From: a virus
IMG/VR virus record: IMGVR_UViG_3300025645_000372
Location: 1-27,079 of that record
DNA length: 27,079 bases
Reading direction: 5' to 3' (one strand)
Below the pieces are notes generated by a model that saw only the letters and a program-made list of their open reading frames with translations, was not told the origin of the DNA and did no database searches. Position 1 is the first letter of the stretch, and each line of letters opens with the position of its first letter. A program made the translations under genes and the position numbers. Shown here in pieces: positions 8,098 through 15,698 of this stretch.

Positions 8098-10283
8098 TAC
8101 CTCATTCCTCCTGGTGCAATATCTAATCTAAAAGTACCTAGCTTCCAGTTTTGTCCAGTGCTTGTGTTAGATACCTTCAATGCAATAGATCTTGCTCTAA
8201 GTCTTGTACTTTTAAAAGTTGTCGTTGAGGTAGTGTCAAAATTTGTAGTAATCGGTGTGCTGTTCGGATAGTTTCTAGTTGTAAAACTTACTTTAGTGTC
8301 ACCCGTTTGTTCAATAAAATCTGGTATGAATCTACTTATTCTCATAATGTATTCACCATCTCCTCTAATATCAGGTGTACCTACAGCCTGACCTGTGTTA
8401 CTTCTTTTTTGAGTAATGTCAAAATCACCTGATAAAATATTTGCTTCGATGGCGGTAACAACACCATCTGCATTTACTTGATCGGTCCCTGTTTCGTGTT
8501 CATAGTATATACTACTTCCGTCTACATTTCCAATAACATCGTAAGAGGCATTATCATCGGCGTTATAGAGTGTAGCATGAGGTTTTGCATACACAGAAGA
8601 ATCAACCCAAGCAGATCTATTTAAAGACCCTGTTGTCCAAATAGGTCTTTCATTTGACGAATCCACATAATTATAACCTACTACTCTGTCAACCGAAGTA
8701 GCATTAGCTGAACAGTAGAACCAGTTTATTTCTCCATATAAATTATTTAACCCACAAGTAACTAAATCTCTTGCTACAAAATTAATACCAAGTCCAGAAT
8801 CTACCGAGTAAACAAAATCTTCCACCAAACATGGCATAGATTTTACTTGACCGTCATAGAAGAAAAATCCATTTTCGGACATCCAATAAGCAGCGCCATC
8901 AACTTCAATACCAGCATTTTTACCAATTAAACCACAGTTGGTCCCTGCTTGTTGAAATGAGAAAGTAAAGGGTTGACCTACAAATTGCATTAAAAATATT
9001 GAGGTATCGGTCCATACATAAAGAGCATCCCGACCTTTAATAGCAGACATAATTTTAGAACCTGCAGCAAGTCTTTGAGTACCGGCTGTATTTTCTGCTC
9101 TTACAGTATACTCATTAATATTTTCTTGGTCCGAAAATCTGATAAACATATTGTCTTGTGTGGATTTATCTCCAATAGTTGTCTCTGTTCCAAAAAATAC
9201 TAGGTGTCTGTCTGGTGTCGACACTACCATGTGACGTGACGCTGTGGGAGCTCCAGATATAATTGTTGCCCGAGTAGTTAATGCATTTGAATCTGATGCA
9301 TCCCATTCAAAGCATTCTCCATTATATATAAGAGCAATTAATTTTGTACCAAAATTATCAAGAACCCATAAACCAGGGTCGAGTGTGAACTCTGTGCTTG
9401 AAGAAGCTTCACCCCAGCCGTTGTAATCCGTAATATTTGTAACTACCGCACTTGATGAGTGTGTAGTTTTTGTTGTATTGTTTACACCTCTAGCCCCACC
9501 GCTTAAAGTATTTGTCCCTGTATTATTTGCAGTGTAAGATATATCTTCTGTTCCTATTCTTATGGTCCCTGATGCCGGAAACGAGTTTGAACTAGTAAGA
9601 ACAATGTTAGTTGTAACTGTATCTGTTAAAGCTGTTGCAAGAGTTGTGGTTGCTTCTCCATTTACTACACCACCAAATAAACCTGAACTCCAACCGAAAC
9701 CAGATTCTTGTGTAGAAGACCCTACAGTATAATAACATAACACAGAAGCGGAACCGGCATTAGTTACAGGTGTGCCGGCTTCGTTAGTAGCCATTGTAAT
9801 TGTAAATGTTGTAGCAGTTGGTGTAGAAGTCACCATAAATTTCTCATCTTCAAATGTGGCATTTGTAAAAGTAGATCCAGATAACCCAGAAACAGCATCA
9901 AATAATACTATATCATTATCTAGCAAACCATGATCAGATGAAACAGTTATTGTGACTGTTGGTGACCCTGATGTACTTGTAAAATTTGCCCCGGTAATTG
10001 TAGTTCTTATAGGATGAATATCATAAAATTCACCATCTGAATAAACATAAAGAATTCTATTAGTACCAATTGCGGAATACTTTATTCCAACATTGTTATC
10101 CCAGTTATGTATGGCTCTTGCAGCACCAGTTAATTTATCGGCACCTAATTGTTCCCAACCACCTATTTTCTCTGGTGTGCCATATCTAAAACGTACGTTA
10201 TCTCCATCAAACCACTGACCTTCAGCGCCTGTTTCGGTAACTTGTTTATTGAATCCTGGAGCAAAACCTAATTTTTGTAACAT
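8097..10283 (-). CDS. tail nozzle/tube protein (T7 gp12- / P22 gp10-like stabilisation protein)
   Basis: This 728-residue protein begins LQKLGFAPGFNKQVTETGAE, with a WFDGDNVRFRYGTPEKIGGW region as in phage tail tubular B and packaged-DNA stabilisation proteins. The C-terminal two thirds keep further family blocks: RFSDQENINEYT, an NTAGTQRL..GSKI block, LYVWTDTSIFLMQFVG, CGLIGKNA and YWMSENGFFFYDG. Residues about 211-283 hold an inserted beta domain (FPASGTIRIGTEDISYT, then RGVNNTTKTTH) also found in two other virion proteins here. The family forms the distal tail tube or nozzle that stabilises packaged DNA. It lies after a 70-nt gap holding a candidate promoter and precedes the 771-residue protein. 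The identification rests on remembered family motifs. Confidence 0.85.
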   Translation of the reverse strand: MLQKLGFAPGFNKQVTETGAEGQWFDGDNVRFRYGTPEKIGGWEQLGADKLTGAARAIHNWDNNVGIKYSAIGTNRILYVYSDGEFYDIHPIRTTITGANFTSTSGSPTVTITVSSDHGLLDNDIVLFDAVSGLSGSTFTNATFEDEKFMVTSTPTATTFTITMATNEAGTPVTNAGSASVLCYYTVGSSTQESGFGWSSGLFGGVVNGEATTTLATALTDTVTTNIVLTSSNSFPASGTIRIGTEDISYTANNTGTNTLSGGARGVNNTTKTTHSSSAVVTNITDYNGWGEASSSTEFTLDPGLWVLDNFGTKLIALIYNGECFEWDASDSNALTTRATIISGAPTASRHMVVSTPDRHLVFFGTETTIGDKSTQDNMFIRFSDQENINEYTVRAENTAGTQRLAAGSKIMSAIKGRDALYVWTDTSIFLMQFVGQPFTFSFQQAGTNCGLIGKNAGIEVDGAAYWMSENGFFFYDGQVKSMPCLVEDFVYSVDSGLGINFVARDLVTCGLNNLYGEINWFYCSANATSVDRVVGYNYVDSSNERPIWTTGSLNRSAWVDSSVYAKPHATLYNADDNASYDVIGNVDGSSIYYEHETGTDQVNADGVVTAIEANILSGDFDITQKRSNTGQAVGTPDIRGDGEYIMRISRFIPDFIEQTGDTKVSFTTRNYPNSTPITTNFDTTSTTTFKSTRLRARSIALKVSNTSTGQNWKLGTFRLDIAPGGMR

Positions 10284-10304
10284 ATAAAAACCTTTTTATT
10301 AGGT

Positions 10305-10331
10305 GTTATATCAGATTGTTGATAAATTCAA
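10305..10331 (-). promoter_or_regulatory. candidate sigma70 promoter with extended -10
   Basis: In the 70-nt gap upstream of the tail nozzle gene, the minus strand reads TTGAAT, a 15-nt spacer, then TGA-TATAAC. The TG one base before the -10 hexamer makes an extended -10 element, which can offset the short spacing. It would let the nozzle gene be transcribed independently of the AT-rich oxygenase cassette. In such AT-rich DNA chance matches are common, so support is modest. Confidence 0.35.
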
Positions 10332-10353
10332 CAGGTTTAAAACTCTGTTAACG

Positions 10354-10824
10354 CTAAAAATAGTTTATATTAATGTTAAAACGACATTTTTTATCTGTGC
10401 AATTTGTGCTTTGATGTGGTTGATTTGAATCAAATAATAAAATTCTATTACTTATAGACTGTATAAATTTATCTTTTATCCATGTGCCACCATCACATGT
10501 GTTTATATAAAACACAGCTCCATTATGTTTAAATGGAAAATCAATATGTTCGTTATATTTAATAATTTCTTTAGTGCTTGGAAAACAATTAACTTTTACT
10601 CTTAACAATGTAGATACTTTTAATTTATCTAACACAGGAACTATTAAATCAAAATATCTGCTTTTTTCTTTTTTTTCATTAAACAACTCATGAGTAAAAT
10701 AAAAGTCTTTGTCACCTTTATGTGCAACATTATTTTTAAAATAGTAGGGAATGTGATTGCTCATCATAACTGAACTAAGATTTTCAAAGTCTTTTTGTGA
10801 TATAAAATTTTCTCTAATTTTCAT
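10354..10824 (-). CDS. 2OG-Fe(II) oxygenase, HxD type (156 aa)
   Basis: The protein starts MKIRENFISQKDFENL. It carries the complete facial triad of the 2-oxoglutarate/Fe(II) dioxygenase superfamily: H93-x-D95 in NEHIDFPF, distal H137 in FDSNQPHQST, and the 2OG-binding Arg148 near the C-terminus (CRFNININYF). The block GAVFYINTCDGGTWI between them matches the beta strands of small oxygenases common in marine T4-like phages. It is probably a hydroxylase acting on a protein or small molecule, with unknown substrate. It is the last gene of a cassette with four more oxygenases and a sulfotransferase, starting 2 nt after the upstream stop (TAGTAATG). The DNA is markedly AT-rich. Confidence 0.85.
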   Translation of the reverse strand: MKIRENFISQKDFENLSSVMMSNHIPYYFKNNVAHKGDKDFYFTHELFNEKKEKSRYFDLIVPVLDKLKVSTLLRVKVNCFPSTKEIIKYNEHIDFPFKHNGAVFYINTCDGGTWIKDKFIQSISNRILLFDSNQPHQSTNCTDKKCRFNININYF

Positions 10825-10826
10825 TA

Positions 10827-11408
10827 CTATTTAATTCTAAAGTTATAAGCTAAAGATATTCTTGGTTTATTAGATTTATTTTGTTGGACCCCATGCATTA
10901 GATTAGATTTAAATATAACTAGTAGCCCTTCTTTAGGAATTACTTTAAATTCTCTCCAAGTAAAAGGATTATTTTTTATATAAACACGTTTTATGCCTTT
11001 AGGTTCAGGGGAAATAAATCTTAAATGTCCACAATCTTTAGGTGTTGATAAAAAATAAACAGCAGATATTTCATTTCCTTCGTGATCATGGGCTTCTTGA
11101 TAGTCATTTTTATTATAATAATTAAACCAACTTAATTCACAAAACATTTTTTTATCTGTATACCCAAGTTTATCCGCAAACACTTTGACCTCATTAAATA
11201 TCCAACTATGTAAGTCATCAAATTTTTTGTTTTTATGTAGGTTATTTGTTTGGCAAGTATTATAAACTGTGGCATCCCAATTATCTCCTCCACATTTAAT
11301 TTTATTTTTAAGAACTTTACATTCTTTTATTAATTTATCTTTCATAGTTTTATGGTTAGGGTTTTCACTAAATCCAACAGGTGTTATAAATATTCCTTCT
11401 ATTTTCAT
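10827..11408 (-). CDS. 2OG-Fe(II) oxygenase, HxH type (193 aa)
   Basis: I chose the ATG at 11408, which overlaps the sulfotransferase stop as ATGA, over an in-frame TTG two codons upstream. The motif QEAHDHEGNEISAVYFL (His107, His109) is followed by IFKSNLMHGV (His172) and PRISLAYNFR (Arg183). This matches the putative 2OG-Fe(II) oxygenase family known as TIGR02466 / 2OG-FeII_Oxy_5, in which H-x-H replaces the usual H-x-D. It is therefore a probable Fe(II)/2OG hydroxylase of unknown substrate. It shares architecture with the 181-residue oxygenase at 12757, so the two may be old paralogues. Fe coordination by this variant is assumed from the family. Confidence 0.85.
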   Translation of the reverse strand: MKIEGIFITPVGFSENPNHKTMKDKLIKECKVLKNKIKCGGDNWDATVYNTCQTNNLHKNKKFDDLHSWIFNEVKVFADKLGYTDKKMFCELSWFNYYNKNDYQEAHDHEGNEISAVYFLSTPKDCGHLRFISPEPKGIKRVYIKNNPFTWREFKVIPKEGLLVIFKSNLMHGVQQNKSNKPRISLAYNFRIK

Positions 11409-12154
11409 GACCAAAGATAATTATCTATTTCCTCACATTTATTTAACATATCTTTATTTAAAAAGTTTGATTCTTTACGTAACTGTATTCCATCTTCGTG
11501 AATTAAATGCATGTCATCTATGTTACACTGTTTGTCTTCATATAAAACATTGTTAATATTTAATTGTTGTAGTTTATATTCTACAGGTTTGTATTCAATA
11601 TTTAAAAAATTAAATATATTTTTTACCGTGTCATTTGTACTCTCAACTAAGTCTTTATAATTAATTATTATTTTGTCCTCGTCCGAAGACATTAAATTTT
11701 TAATTGATTCAATGTTGTTTGTTAAAACTGTATTTTTATTTAATAAACCTTCTAAATACTTTGATCTATTATCTTCTTTACATATTGAAGCAAATGAATT
11801 TAAAATTTCTTTCATAGGTCTTTTTAATATAATAAATTTATTTTTATTAAACAAAGTATTAATTATATTAAGATTAAACTCTTGGCCCCAAGATGATCTA
11901 TCAATTACATAGTCACAATCCCAGTGACTATAATAAGAATCAAAAACAGATCTGACAACGTTTTCTAAAGATTTATGATCTGGAAAATTTAAAAACTTTT
12001 CATCTCTTTTTAATAAAAATAAACTATTAAATATTTCTGGTAATAAACTATTTGCTGTTGTTTTTACATTTTCGTGTTGATTTAATAATACAGCTAATAA
12101 AGTATTACCACATCTAGGTAATGCAGTTAGAAAAAAATATTCTTTAGCAGTCAT
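11405..12154 (-). CDS. sulfotransferase (PAPS-dependent type, 249 aa)
   Basis: The N-terminus FFLTALPRCGNTLLAVLLN (residues 7-25) has the 5'-phosphosulfate-binding loop of sulfotransferases (PRSGST-like, here PRCGNT). Residues 107-123 (FIILKRPMKEILNSFAS) form the 3'-phosphate-binding block, with Arg112 and Ser120 at the canonical eight-residue spacing. The remainder is helical with little family signature, as usual. The enzyme should transfer sulfate from PAPS to a hydroxyl or amine on a glycan, protein or small molecule; the acceptor is unknown. It sits inside a run of five 2OG oxygenases, overlapping its upstream neighbour by 11 nt and its downstream neighbour by 4 nt. Oxygenase-made hydroxyls could be the acceptors, but this is a guess. 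Confidence 0.85.
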   Translation of the reverse strand: MTAKEYFFLTALPRCGNTLLAVLLNQHENVKTTANSLLPEIFNSLFLLKRDEKFLNFPDHKSLENVVRSVFDSYYSHWDCDYVIDRSSWGQEFNLNIINTLFNKNKFIILKRPMKEILNSFASICKEDNRSKYLEGLLNKNTVLTNNIESIKNLMSSDEDKIIINYKDLVESTNDTVKNIFNFLNIEYKPVEYKLQQLNINNVLYEDKQCNIDDMHLIHEDGIQLRKESNFLNKDMLNKCEEIDNYLWS

Positions 12155-12764
12155 GTGGTAAACCTATAAATGCTCTTTTATCAAACTTATTTTCTTCTGC
12201 TTTTTTTGTGCCTTTTATATTGTAGTGTAAAAATACTTGCACACACCAATTTCCATAAAAAACTTCTCTCCAATGCTCAATTTTTTCACCGTTGTATATC
12301 ATTAAATCCCCCATTTTTAAATTTATAGGGATTCCTTTTAATCCTGTTTTACCTGATGGTTCTACAAATATAGGCCACTTCTTGTCTTGAAATAAAGTTA
12401 AGGTTGCAGATATTTCACAACTGTATCTGTCTTTATGTCGTCCCAATATATCTCCATGTTCATATATTCTTGTATAAGAGTATGTTGGAACAATTTCTTT
12501 TTTTATTTTATTTTCTATTACAGATTTCATTCTTACTAATAATATTTCCATAGCAGTGTCGGAATAATGGTTATAAGAAAATGGAACTTGACCATCGCCA
12601 AAAGAACCCCAACCTAAATTGTCTCTTCCAATCATTTTTTTATTATGTAATCTTTGTGATACCTGTCTTTTAAGCATAAGGTATTCTGCTGCAAATTTAC
12701 AGATATCCTCTGAAACTGCTTTCTTAATAACTAAATAATTATCTTTCTTAAATTTTTTACTCAT
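12144..12764 (-). CDS. 2OG-Fe(II) oxygenase, HxD type (206 aa)
   Basis: The double-stranded beta-helix motifs are visible: RIYEHGDILGRHKDRYSCE, with His110 and Asp112 as iron ligands, and MIYNGEKIEHWREVF with distal His164. The strand FLHYN follows at about 178-182. The Arg that binds 2-oxoglutarate is less obvious than in the neighbours (Arg166 is too close to the His; Gln176 lies near the expected place), so cosubstrate binding may differ. I recognise the RHKDR...CE and HWRE patterns from marine phage and alphaproteobacterial oxygenases. It overlaps the upstream oxygenase by 8 nt (ATGAGTAA) and the sulfotransferase by 11 nt. The substrate is unknown. Confidence 0.8.
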   Translation of the reverse strand: MSKKFKKDNYLVIKKAVSEDICKFAAEYLMLKRQVSQRLHNKKMIGRDNLGWGSFGDGQVPFSYNHYSDTAMEILLVRMKSVIENKIKKEIVPTYSYTRIYEHGDILGRHKDRYSCEISATLTLFQDKKWPIFVEPSGKTGLKGIPINLKMGDLMIYNGEKIEHWREVFYGNWCVQVFLHYNIKGTKKAEENKFDKRAFIGLPHDC

Positions 12765-13302
12765 ACCTCATATTAAAAGCTAATGTATATCTTGGATCTT
12801 CATCTTTTACAACATCTACTAAATGCATTTCATTAGAATTAAAAATAACTATTCTACCTCTCTTAGGTTGTATGGCCCCTTTAAAATTTACAAAATAAGT
12901 TCCTGGTTTTTTATTTGAAAAATATATGTTTCCACTAATGCTATCCCAATTTCCTACTATATGATTATGTTTTTGAATATAATCATTTTTATTTAATCTG
13001 TTTCCCCATGCATCAATTAATTCAATTGTATTAATATTATTTCTAGCTATAGATATAAATTTAAATAAGTAAGGATTAATAAATTTAGTTATTGTTTCAA
13101 AATCTTTGTCATTTATAAAATGATTCCAAGAGGTCATTTCTCCTTTAACATTAGTTCTTTTAGTCATCGATGAAATTAAATTTTTTTCTATTTTATTTTC
13201 TAAAGAAGACAAAACTTTTTCATTAGTATAATCTATAAATAAAATCTTATCTTTTATTATACCCCAATTAATTTTATTTTTATTACCACCTATTAGTCTC
13301 AT
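12757..13302 (-). CDS. 2OG-Fe(II) oxygenase, HxH type (181 aa)
   Basis: The C-terminal half shows the TIGR02466 / 2OG-FeII_Oxy_5 pattern. A Trp-Gly-Asn stretch (DAWGNRLNKNDYIQKHNH) contains His112 and His114, followed by SISGNIYFSNKKPG, the block PKRGRIVIFNSNEMH with His160, and DPRYTLAFNMRYE with Arg171. The N-terminal part (about 20-90) is helical and variable. It is a probable Fe(II)/2OG hydroxylase; the substrate cannot be deduced. It begins 2 nt after the stop of the upstream oxygenase (TAATTATG) and overlaps the next gene by 8 nt. Base composition is extremely AT-rich; bases 13201-13260 contain only 9 G/C. Confidence 0.85.
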   Translation of the reverse strand: MRLIGGNKNKINWGIIKDKILFIDYTNEKVLSSLENKIEKNLISSMTKRTNVKGEMTSWNHFINDKDFETITKFINPYLFKFISIARNNINTIELIDAWGNRLNKNDYIQKHNHIVGNWDSISGNIYFSNKKPGTYFVNFKGAIQPKRGRIVIFNSNEMHLVDVVKDEDPRYTLAFNMRYE

Positions 13303-13304
13303 AA

Positions 13305-13904
13305 TTATTTAAACTGTGGCCCTAGTCTCCACATGACAGCAGAATATCTAGTTCCTTTTGTTACGGGTTCTACTTTGTGATTTAAAAAAGAAGGAAATAC
13401 AATAATACTTCCTACTGTATCTAGTTCTTTAACTTTGTGTTTTATTAACTTGCCATTATCATCTATCCACTGCAACATAAAATCACCACCTTTATAATCT
13501 TTTGGATCATTTAATAAACAAGACATTGATAGTTTTCTTTGTTTGTTATTAAAGTGTTCGTCTTTGTCTTTTATAGTTTCTTGAAACATATCATAGTGCC
13601 AATTATAAAACCCATTTTTCTTGTAACTTGTAAACTGTATGTTTTCATTCCAGTCTGTATCAAAATTCCAACCAGCTTTTTCATTTGCATAATTAACTGC
13701 TTGATTAAATATATTATAAATCCACTGATCCTTTAACCAAGTTACTTTGGAATCTCTAATTTTTTTATTTACTTTCTTTTTATTTTTTTGCATTCCTATT
13801 GTGCCGGAACCTAATTTTTTATCTACACCTAATTTAATTATTTTTTTACAGTCTTCTGGACTTATAAGGTTTTTGAAGTACCAATACTTATATTTTAAAT
13901 ACAT
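13305..13904 (-). CDS. 2OG-Fe(II) oxygenase, prolyl-4-hydroxylase-like (199 aa)
   Basis: This is the clearest oxygenase of the set. NGFYNWHYDMF gives His103-x-Asp105, IIVFPSFLNHKVEPV gives His176, and TKGTRYSAVMW gives Arg186 with Ser188. These are the metal and 2OG ligands in the order and spacing of P4H/PKHD-type hydroxylases. The N-terminal YWYFKNLISPEDCKKIIKLG (about 7-26) is the typical start of such enzymes. It is the first gene of the accessory cassette, 23 nt downstream of a tail-associated gene, with an SD-like AGAAAG. A protein or peptide hydroxylase acting on a virion or host target is possible. Start and frame are secure. Confidence 0.88.
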   Translation of the reverse strand: MYLKYKYWYFKNLISPEDCKKIIKLGVDKKLGSGTIGMQKNKKKVNKKIRDSKVTWLKDQWIYNIFNQAVNYANEKAGWNFDTDWNENIQFTSYKKNGFYNWHYDMFQETIKDKDEHFNNKQRKLSMSCLLNDPKDYKGGDFMLQWIDDNGKLIKHKVKELDTVGSIIVFPSFLNHKVEPVTKGTRYSAVMWRLGPQFK

Positions 13905-13927
13905 TTAATATCTTTCTAAAATGATAA

Positions 13928-14425
13928 CTAACTTATAACCTCCCAAGCATTACTTGTAAAGTTATATTTATAATAGTTATCATCACTGGGGTCATCTGCT
14001 TTAGATCCTTTCCAAGTTACTAAATCTTCATCCCAATTAAATTCCCACCAAAATGTATCATCACCTACAGTATAACTTTGACCACTATCAGGTACAAAAC
14101 CTTCTGGTGGTAACCAATCTAATGTATCCAGAGTTGTATAATCATTTCTAAGCCAACTAGGAAAAGGTTGTGGGTTTACAAATCTATCTTCATCAGCAAG
14201 ATAAATATCTCCTGGTTTTGCATACCTTCCTCTAAAAGATCTACTAAAAGAAGTCTGTAACCAATAACTGTTGTCAGTTCCCCAAAAATTATTACACCAA
14301 GTTACCCCATCTTCGTGTTTATCATTTTCTCCTAAAGGACCATTTGAAGTTTCAACATTATTATCAACAACACAAACTCTTTTAACTTCATTTGTTGTTG
14401 AATCTATTTCACAAAAATTTGCCAT
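13928..14425 (-). CDS. small tail-associated protein, marine phage NFCEID/PFPSW family (165 aa)
   Basis: The pattern is an N-terminal FCEIDSTTNEVKRVCVVDN, then a block with LQTSFSRSFRGRYAKPGDIY, then RFVNPQPFPSWLRND. I recognise this from a family widespread in marine T4-like phages, with an FA..D..N.V..V.VV start, W.QTSYN, RG.YA..G..YD and P.PFPSW. Those proteins are usually encoded beside tail-fibre genes, and their exact role is unknown. Here it follows the polyglycine adhesin-like gene by 2 nt (TAATTATG) and precedes the oxygenase cassette. The C-terminus is rich in Trp, Asp and Tyr. A role as a tail-fibre or receptor-binding accessory is inferred. Confidence 0.75.
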   Translation of the reverse strand: MANFCEIDSTTNEVKRVCVVDNNVETSNGPLGENDKHEDGVTWCNNFWGTDNSYWLQTSFSRSFRGRYAKPGDIYLADEDRFVNPQPFPSWLRNDYTTLDTLDWLPPEGFVPDSGQSYTVGDDTFWWEFNWDEDLVTWKGSKADDPSDDNYYKYNFTSNAWEVIS

Positions 14426-14427
14426 AA

Positions 14428-15300
14428 TTAATTATACCATAGCCCTTGTGTTACCCAATAGTAAACATCATTACTAGACCAAATACCACTCACTGGTGGA
14501 TTAGTTTGTGTAAAACCTACTTCTCTTACTATAACTCTTCCAGAACCTCCCGATCCTCCTGAAAATTGACCTGGAGAAGTTCCTCCTCCACCGCCGCCAG
14601 TGTTAGCTTGTCCGGATTGATTTCTTCCGCCTCCGCCACCTTGACCACCTGGGCCTGGAGATGCAGAGAAGCCACCGCCACCGCCACCGCCAGCTAAAAA
14701 AGTTCCTGAATCTGGAAAACCGCCTGGAATTGTTTTACCATCACCACCAGCAGCTTGACTGTCCGTACCGCCAGATTCTCCCGCACCTCCGCCACCACCA
14801 TAAGTTTGTGGTGTTCTTCCTGAGCCTGAGTTTCCAAATCCAAAAGATCCTGAATTACCTGGTTGTGAAGGTTGAGTTGCTCCGAAGCCACCTTGTCCCC
14901 GGCCGCCTCCGCCACCGGATCCTCCTGTAGTTCCAGTACTAGCATATCCACCACCTTGACCACCGGCCTTAGCAGTTAATGAAGCACCTGGAAAAGCTGA
15001 ATCGCTTCCACCGCCACCGATTGTAATAGGTGAAGGGGATTGTGGAGAAGTAAATGTAGCTGGAGAAATAATCATGCCTCCTGCGCCTCCGCCTGATGAT
15101 CCATCTGTGTAGGTTTGAGATCCACCACCAGCGACCATTACAATTTCTAAATCTGTATATCTAGAATCACTAGTCCAAGTCCCGCTTGATGTAAAATTAC
15201 TTATAATATCTGGAAGGTTTACTTCTGATCCTCCGTTTTCAGGACCGACAACACCACCGTTGCTTACTTGACCTCCAATTGTGCCAATAAAATCTGACAT
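14428..15300 (-). CDS. polyglycine-rich tail adhesin-like protein (290 aa)
   Basis: Residues 33-60 carry the head of the known glycine-rich domain: ISNFTSSGTWTSDSRY, then LEIVMVAGGGS. From about 56 to 258 the sequence is dominated by Gly runs with Ser, Pro, Gln and Asn, then ends GRVIVREVGF, which closes such domains. The last about 30 residues (SGIWSSNDVYYWVTQGLWYN) are aromatic. This layout resembles phage receptor-binding adhesins, in which polyglycine-II helices pack into a sandwich displaying recognition loops. Its place between fibre-like genes and the PFPSW-family gene fits. The DNA gives strong spurious open frames on both strands because of its GGN codons; only this frame has gene-like ends. 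Confidence 0.8.
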   Translation of the reverse strand: MSDFIGTIGGQVSNGGVVGPENGGSEVNLPDIISNFTSSGTWTSDSRYTDLEIVMVAGGGSQTYTDGSSGGGAGGMIISPATFTSPQSPSPITIGGGGSDSAFPGASLTAKAGGQGGGYASTGTTGGSGGGGGRGQGGFGATQPSQPGNSGSFGFGNSGSGRTPQTYGGGGGAGESGGTDSQAAGGDGKTIPGGFPDSGTFLAGGGGGGGFSASPGPGGQGGGGGRNQSGQANTGGGGGGTSPGQFSGGSGGSGRVIVREVGFTQTNPPVSGIWSSNDVYYWVTQGLWYN

Positions 15301-15312
15301 ATGGATTACCCC

Positions 15313-15678
15313 CTACGCGTCGTTTAGGATTTCAAAATTAACAACACAAGTTAAATCGCCATTAGCACTTGCTCCACCTTCTAAGGTGTCACCTTCTTCA
15401 AGATATAAGGCTGAATTTCTATCTATGACTACTAAAGTTGAATCTGCTGGAACCGCTACTGTTGATGCGAATGCTATAGCTGATCCACCTGATTTTTTTA
15501 GAAACAGTGAAACGTTTGCTGATGATGATCCATCAATATTTCCTACTATAATACTGTTAACTTTTACAAGTGTATCTGAAGCGGCTACTAAAATATCATC
15601 TGTAAGAGTAGTAGTTAATGCGTGAGTAACTGACTCACCTGTTATTGATGTTACGTTTACTAAATTTGGATTTGCCAT
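15313..15678 (-). CDS. small beta-rich virion protein (121 aa)
   Basis: The protein starts MANPNLVNVTSITGESV. It has many alternating beta strands and a regular VKVNSIIVGNIDGSSSANVS segment, followed by FLKKSGG and LYLEEGDTLEGGASANGD. The overall pattern is that of small beta-sandwich virion proteins encoded near tail genes. It resembles the 111-residue protein at 5283 in its central strands. It lies 12 nt upstream of the polyglycine adhesin gene, which has a GGGGG-containing SD. It is probably a fibre-associated or tail-decoration protein; no specific function can be assigned. Confidence 0.75.
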   Translation of the reverse strand: MANPNLVNVTSITGESVTHALTTTLTDDILVAASDTLVKVNSIIVGNIDGSSSANVSLFLKKSGGSAIAFASTVAVPADSTLVVIDRNSALYLEEGDTLEGGASANGDLTCVVNFEILNDA

Positions 15679-15698
15679 AATTTTTTCCTATATTGTTT

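Noticed and set aside
11409-11414. TTG start at 11414 for the 193-residue oxygenase
   Set aside because: The ATG at 11408 forms a standard ATGA overlap with the upstream stop.
10354-13904. Oxygenase cassette as a transposon or insertion element
   Set aside because: No transposase, terminal inverted repeats or target duplication was seen at its borders.
14661-14963. Long open frames on both strands across the polyglycine gene
   Set aside because: They arise from the GGN-rich codons of the real gene; their products lack gene-like starts and any family resemblance.
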